Positions 60,186-64,000 of a stretch of 64,000 nucleotides of DNA are shown piece by piece. The stretch is taken from positions 1,922,001-1,986,000 of the forward strand of contig NZ_CP149940.1 in NCBI RefSeq assembly GCF_037948395.1, written 5' to 3'. Positions within the stretch are counted from its first letter, which is position 1. The number at the start of each line of letters is the position of its first letter. A program made the translations under genes and the position numbers. A model generated the notes under the pieces. That model saw only the letters and a list, made by a program, of their open reading frames with translations. It was not told where the DNA came from and did not search any database. The DNA comes from Serratia nevei (lineage in GTDB: Bacteria > Pseudomonadota > Gammaproteobacteria > Enterobacterales > Enterobacteriaceae).

Positions 60186-60473
60186 ATGGAAGTACGCGTT
60201 ATCGCCACCCTGCAAACGAAAGCGGGATTTGAAGCCGCCGTCAGCGAAGCGGTGCACGATATTATCGAGCCGAGCCGCCAGGAGTTGGGCAACCTGCAGT
60301 ATGATTTACATCGCGATCTGGAAAAGCCGGGCGTCTTCGTGTTCTTTGAGCGTTGGGCCAGCAGCGAAGCGCTGGATAAGCATAATGAGACGGCGCATTT
60401 TCAGCAGTTCGTCAGCCGGCTTGACGGCAAGTTGGACGTTTTGGACATCAAGAAACTGAAAAAGATAGCCTGA
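60186..60473 (+). CDS. Antibiotic biosynthesis monooxygenase-type (ABM) protein
   Basis: A 95-aa ferredoxin-like ABM protein (MEVRVIATLQTKAGFEAAVS, then FFERWASSEALDKHNETAHF and QQFV). The HNETxHF motif is typical of the YgiN/ABM quinol-monooxygenase group. ATG 60186 follows GGGAGAAAGCA. Likely acts on a quinol or reactive aldehyde; substrate unknown. Convergent with rne across a strong terminator. Confidence 0.85.
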   Translation: MEVRVIATLQTKAGFEAAVSEAVHDIIEPSRQELGNLQYDLHRDLEKPGVFVFFERWASSEALDKHNETAHFQQFVSRLDGKLDVLDIKKLKKIA

Positions 60474-60490
60474 GCCTTTTTACAGGCAAG

Positions 60491-60517
60491 AAAAAACCCG
60501 CCGATGGCGGGTTTTTT
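60491..60517. terminator. Bidirectional terminator between the ABM gene and rne
   Basis: AAAAAACCCGCC, loop GAT, GGCGGGTTTTTT, 18 bp after the ABM stop and 18 bp after the rne stop on the other strand. Confidence 0.93.
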
Positions 60518-60535
60518 TTAGGGTTGCAGATTAAC

Positions 60536-63500
60536 TCATTCGTTAACCGGCTGTGGCTTGGTGGCCGGCGCAGTCGCCTGGCTCACCGCCGAATGGCCGC
60601 CTGCCGAGCCTTTGCCTTCAAAGTTGAAGGAAGGGCGCTGCCAGTCGCTGTGCTTGCGTTCTTCCGGCACGTAGGCCGGCGCAGGCGCTTTGGTCATCGG
60701 CGCAGTGGCGATGTGTTTGTACAGCACGTCCTGCACGGCTTTCACCGGTGCCGGCTGCTGAGCAACCACAGGCGCAGGTTCCGCGGCGATTGGCGCTGGG
60801 ACTTTTTCGACCGGAGCGGCTTCTACGGCGGCTGGCGCAGGTGCGGCTTCTGCCACTGGCGTTTCTTCCGCTGGCGTGGCTTCTACCGGTGCAGTTTCGA
60901 CCACAGGCTTCTCTTCCACCAGCTTGGCTTCAACCACAGGTTCTGCAGTTACGGCTTCAGCTACCGGCTCGGCTTCCACTGCCGGGGCAGTCTCTTCCGC
61001 TTTCGGTTCTTCAACTGCGGCAGGTGCCGGTGCGGCTTCCACCGGCGCCGGGGTTTCCTCGGCCGGGGTGGCAACGACCGGCGCCACGGCTGCAGCTTCT
61101 TCTTCCGTTACGGTGACGGCTGCAGTTTCAACGGCGGCTTCTGGAGCCGGCTCGTTGACGCTGGCCGCAGCCTGAGTTTCTTCCACGGCAGCGCTGTGTT
61201 GTTCAACCGCTGCGGCGACAACCGGTGCCGCTGCCTGTTCTACGACTTCGGCCTGCACTTCGGCTTCTTCAACCTGAGCAACCGGGTAGCTTACCCAGAC
61301 TTTGCCCGACGCCATTTCCGGCGAAGCGAACGCGCCCGCCAGCGGCATTGGGGATTGCAGCGGGTAACGCTCATCACGGTAACGGCGGCGGCGCTGGCCG
61401 CTGACGCGCAGGTGACGCGGTGAACGACGGGAGCGACGCGGCATGCCTTCGCCGTTGCCGCGGTTTTCGCCCTGGGCATCGTCTTCCGGCTGAACGGCAA
61501 CGGTTTCCGGCAGCAGCTTGACGCTGTCGTCGGCGGTCGGCTGTGCGTCGGCGGCTTTCGCGACCGGCGCTTTCGGTGCCAACAGCTCTTCCGCTGCACG
61601 CTGCAGTTCTTCTTCCGCAGACAGGATGCGCACTTTCTGCGACAGAGGGCGGCGCTGACGGCGCTGCATGTTCTGCTGCTGGCGTTCTTCCTGCTCTTCG
61701 TCGGTGCTCTCGACCGCTTCAACGCTTTCCAGCGCTTTCACTTCCTGCTGAGCCTGGCGCTTCTCTTCCTGACGACGACGCTGGCGTTCAGCACGTTGCT
61801 CACGACGCTGCTGCTGATCTTCGCGCGGCGCTTTAGCGCTTTCTTCCGAGGCGGTTTCCTCAGCGACCGGTGCGTTCTGCTGCTGGTTGCGGCGGTTACG
61901 GCGCTGTTCATCGCGGGATTCACGCGATTCACGGCCTTCACGGTTCTCACGCGGTTCACGGTTGTCGCGCTCGCGATTGTCACGGCCTTCACCGCGCTCT
62001 TTACGCTCGCCGCGTTCCGGACGATCGCCACGCTCACCGCGCTCTTTACGGCCGGTGCCTTGACGGCGCTGACCGCGACGATCCTGACGACGGTTTTCAC
62101 CGTTGCCTTCCGCCTTCGGCGTTTCGGCCGGTTTGGCTTCTTCGACGGCAGGTTGTTCTTCACCAGCGAACAGGCTCTTCAGCCCCCCGAACAGGCGGCC
62201 CAGGAAGCCCGGCTTGGCGGCGACCGGCGCTGCGGCTTGAGCCTTGGCGGCGGCAGCGGCAGGCTTGGCCACGGCGACAGCTTCTTCAGCCGGCGGCGGC
62301 GCATCGGCGGACAGGGAGAAGGAAGCCAGGGCCGGTTGCTCCGGACGCTTGCGTTCCATCGGCGCATCTTCCAGCGGGCGCTCCATGTCTTCTTCATGCA
62401 GCTTCGGCAGCAGGTAGCTCAGAGTAGAGGTTTCCTCACCTTTACGCACACGCAGCACCGAGTAGTGCGGGGTTTGCATCTGATCGTTCGGCACGATGAC
62501 GGCTTTCACGCCGCCCTGGCGTTTTTCGATCGCGCTGACGGATTCGCGCTTTTCGTTCAGCAGGTACGAAGCGACCTGAACCGGCACGATAGCGTGAACT
62601 TCTTTGGTGTTTTCCTTCAGCGCTTCTTCTTCGATCAGGCGCAGGATGGACAGCGCCAGCGATTCGTTGTCACGGATGGTGCCGGTGCCGTTACAGCGTG
62701 GGCACACGTGGTGGCTGGACTCGCCCAGCGACGGGCTGAGGCGCTGACGGGACATTTCCAGCAGGCCGAAACGGGAAATGCGGCCGATCTGGATGCGCGC
62801 GCGGTCCTGGCGCACGGCGTCGCGCAGGCGGTTTTCCACTTCGCGCTGGTGGCGAACCGGCGTCATGTCGATGAAGTCGATGACGATCAGGCCGCCAAGG
62901 TCACGCAGGCGCAGCTGGCGAGCGATCTCGTCCGCCGCTTCCAGGTTGGTGTTGAACGCCGTCTCTTCGATGTCGCCGCCGCGGGTTGCGCGGGCGGAGT
63001 TGATGTCGATGGCGGTCAGCGCTTCGGTGCTGTCGATGACGATCGAGCCGCCGGACGGCAGGCGCACTTCGCGCTGGAAGGCTGATTCGATCTGCGATTC
63101 GATCTGGTAGTGGCTGAACAGAGGGATTTCACCGCTGTACAGTTTAATTTTGCTGCTGAAATCCGGGCGGCCCAGCGCAGCGATGTGCTCTTTGGCCAGA
63201 TCGAGAATTTTCGGGTTGTCGATCAGGATTTCGCCGATGTCCGGGCGCAGGTAATCGCGGAAGGCGCGCACGATAACGTTGCTTTCCTGGTGGATCAGGA
63301 ACGGCGCAGGGCGGCCTTCGGCGGCTTTTTTAATCGCTTCCCAGTGCTTGAGACGGAAGGAGAGATCCCACTGCAGCGCGTCGGCGGATTTGCCTACGCC
63401 CGCAGTGCGAACGATCAGGCCCATGCCGTCCGGCAGTTGCAACGAGGAGAGCGCTTCTTTCAGCTCGGTGCGATCGTCGCCCTCGATGCGGCGGGAAATA

Positions 63501-63913
63501 CCACCGGCACGCGGGTTGTTCGGCATCAGCACCAGATAGCTGCCCGCCAGGCTGATGAAGGTGGTCAAGGCGGCGCCTTTGTTGCCACGTTCTTCTTTGT
63601 CTACCTGAACGATGACTTCCTGGCCTTCGCGCAGCACATCTTTGATGTTCGGGCGGCCATGGGAAGAGTAATTGCTAGGGAAGTATTCGCGGGCGATTTC
63701 TTTAAGGGGGAGGAAACCATGTCGTTCTGCGCCGTAGTCCACGAACGCTGCTTCAAGACTTGGTTCAATGCGGGTGATTTTGCCTTTGTAAATATTCGCT
63801 TTTTTCTGCTCATGACCCGGACTTTCGATATCCAAATCATACAGCCGCTGTCCATCTACGAGGGCAACACGCAACTCTTCCTGCTGAGTTGCGTTAATCA
63901 ACATTCTTTTCAT
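60536..63913 (-). CDS. rne: Ribonuclease E
   Basis: The 1125-aa protein (E. coli 1061) opens [20 protein letters not shown]. It contains the S1 domain, the DNase I-like catalytic part with Asp in [14 protein letters not shown] and [10 protein letters not shown] (D303/D346 equivalents), the Zn-link CPRCNGTG, and after about residue 530 a disordered scaffold: membrane-anchoring amphipathic helix [18 protein letters not shown], an Arg-rich region with RE/RD repeats, the AR2-like [20 protein letters not shown], then a long Ala/Glu/Pro/Val tail ending in a degradosome-type end ([20 protein letters not shown]). Essential for mRNA decay and rRNA/tRNA maturation. The usual autoregulatory 5' UTR begins at 63914 and leaves the window. 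Confidence 0.97.
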   Translation of the reverse strand: MKRMLINATQQEELRVALVDGQRLYDLDIESPGHEQKKANIYKGKITRIEPSLEAAFVDYGAERHGFLPLKEIAREYFPSNYSSHGRPNIKDVLREGQEVIVQVDKEERGNKGAALTTFISLAGSYLVLMPNNPRAGGISRRIEGDDRTELKEALSSLQLPDGMGLIVRTAGVGKSADALQWDLSFRLKHWEAIKKAAEGRPAPFLIHQESNVIVRAFRDYLRPDIGEILIDNPKILDLAKEHIAALGRPDFSSKIKLYSGEIPLFSHYQIESQIESAFQREVRLPSGGSIVIDSTEALTAIDINSARATRGGDIEETAFNTNLEAADEIARQLRLRDLGGLIVIDFIDMTPVRHQREVENRLRDAVRQDRARIQIGRISRFGLLEMSRQRLSPSLGESSHHVCPRCNGTGTIRDNESLALSILRLIEEEALKENTKEVHAIVPVQVASYLLNEKRESVSAIEKRQGGVKAVIVPNDQMQTPHYSVLRVRKGEETSTLSYLLPKLHEEDMERPLEDAPMERKRPEQPALASFSLSADAPPPAEEAVAVAKPAAAAAKAQAAAPVAAKPGFLGRLFGGLKSLFAGEEQPAVEEAKPAETPKAEGNGENRRQDRRGQRRQGTGRKERGERGDRPERGERKERGEGRDNRERDNREPRENREGRESRESRDEQRRNRRNQQQNAPVAEETASEESAKAPREDQQQRREQRAERQRRRQEEKRQAQQEVKALESVEAVESTDEEQEERQQQNMQRRQRRPLSQKVRILSAEEELQRAAEELLAPKAPVAKAADAQPTADDSVKLLPETVAVQPEDDAQGENRGNGEGMPRRSRRSPRHLRVSGQRRRRYRDERYPLQSPMPLAGAFASPEMASGKVWVSYPVAQVEEAEVQAEVVEQAAAPVVAAAVEQHSAAVEETQAAASVNEPAPEAAVETAAVTVTEEEAAAVAPVVATPAEETPAPVEAAPAPAAVEEPKAEETAPAVEAEPVAEAVTAEPVVEAKLVEEKPVVETAPVEATPAEETPVAEAAPAPAAVEAAPVEKVPAPIAAEPAPVVAQQPAPVKAVQDVLYKHIATAPMTKAPAPAYVPEERKHSDWQRPSFNFEGKGSAGGHSAVSQATAPATKPQPVNE

Positions 63914-64000
63914 CTTAACTTACTCGTTATTTTTACATTATCGACAAAGCTGCGGGCAAAATAACCTCATGGCCGGAGTTAAACCGAAAGCCCCGTGTCT
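63914..64000 (-). promoter_or_regulatory. Start of the rne 5' untranslated region
   Basis: The 87 bp upstream of the rne start lack a gene and open into the long leader through which RNase E autoregulates in E. coli. Only the start-codon-proximal part is inside the window, so hairpins hp2/hp3 cannot be assessed. Confidence 0.5.

Noticed and set aside
61796..63085. Long open frame of 429 codons antisense to rne (plus strand)
   Set aside because: It mirrors the rne codon pattern in a GC-rich coding strand, has no ribosome site or family resemblance, and rne is certain.
1..64000. CRISPR array, IS element or integron
   Set aside because: The only phased repeats are the 13-bp hicAB iterons with no unique spacers of 30-40 bp; no transposase or integron integrase frame seen.

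Overview
The window is a high-GC enterobacterial chromosome segment, most likely Serratia (S. marcescens-like). The right two thirds carries close orthologues of E. coli genes around 24-25 min (opgCGH, yceK, msyB, mdtG, lpxL, trhO, yceI, yceJ, yceO, solA, bssS, dinI, pyrC, rne) in largely conserved order. Identifications rest on recalled family sequences and motifs; no search was run.

Region 1 (1-18405) is the cos-proximal and early half of a P2-family prophage. From the left edge it has terminase small subunit M (cut by the window edge), capsid N and scaffold/protease O on the minus strand, and divergent terminase P and portal Q on the plus strand, with an Ogr-type site between O and P. After Q comes a P2-like cos sequence followed by three strong inverted repeats. 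Then follows a leftward early operon with a cos-proximal accessory segment: a small membrane ORF, hicAB with a 13-bp iteron array, a stand-alone ClpX-type zinc-binding domain and a Dam-like methylase. Next are replication protein A, a C5 methylase, a Dam methylase, a DnaQ-like exonuclease, several small genes, a Cox/Apl-like protein and an RHH regulator. The repressor is divergent; between it and the integrase lie two AT-richer accessory genes (a C-terminal membrane-anchor protein and a VasI/TagO-like secreted protein). The prophage ends at a displaced 3' fragment of tRNA-Leu(UAA), so the intact tRNA should lie left of the window.

Region 2 (18.4-31.3 kb): dcuB, a PaaI-type thioesterase behind a GntR/FadR-like operator, two overlapping unknown genes, proP with a CRP-like site, a MacA-MacB-NodT tripartite exporter operon, LexA-controlled cho, a degenerate tRNA-like element, an IraP-like gene, ylaC and a 43-aa acidic protein.

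Region 3 (31.3-45.5 kb): two tandem mini membrane proteins, the potassium/proton antiporter cvrA, the osmoregulated glucan cluster opgC / opgGH with yceK, a GNAT gene, msyB, an orphan type-2 leuA behind a short upstream ORF, a convergent AraC regulator overlapping leuA, and a BigR-type persulfide-sensor operon (bigR, two YeeE/YedE half transporters, a VOC protein) with a clear AT-rich operator.

Region 4 (45.5-64 kb): a POT peptide transporter, mdtG, a YciI-like gene, lpxL, trhO, yceI-yceJ, tqsA convergent with an MDR oxidoreductase preceded by yceO, an RcsA-like LuxR regulator, solA, bssS, an unknown small gene, LexA-controlled dinI, pyrC, an antibiotic-biosynthesis-monooxygenase-type gene and rne, whose 5' UTR runs off the right edge. 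Nearly every operon boundary has a recognisable intrinsic terminator. No CRISPR array, transposase or intact rRNA/tRNA gene was seen.
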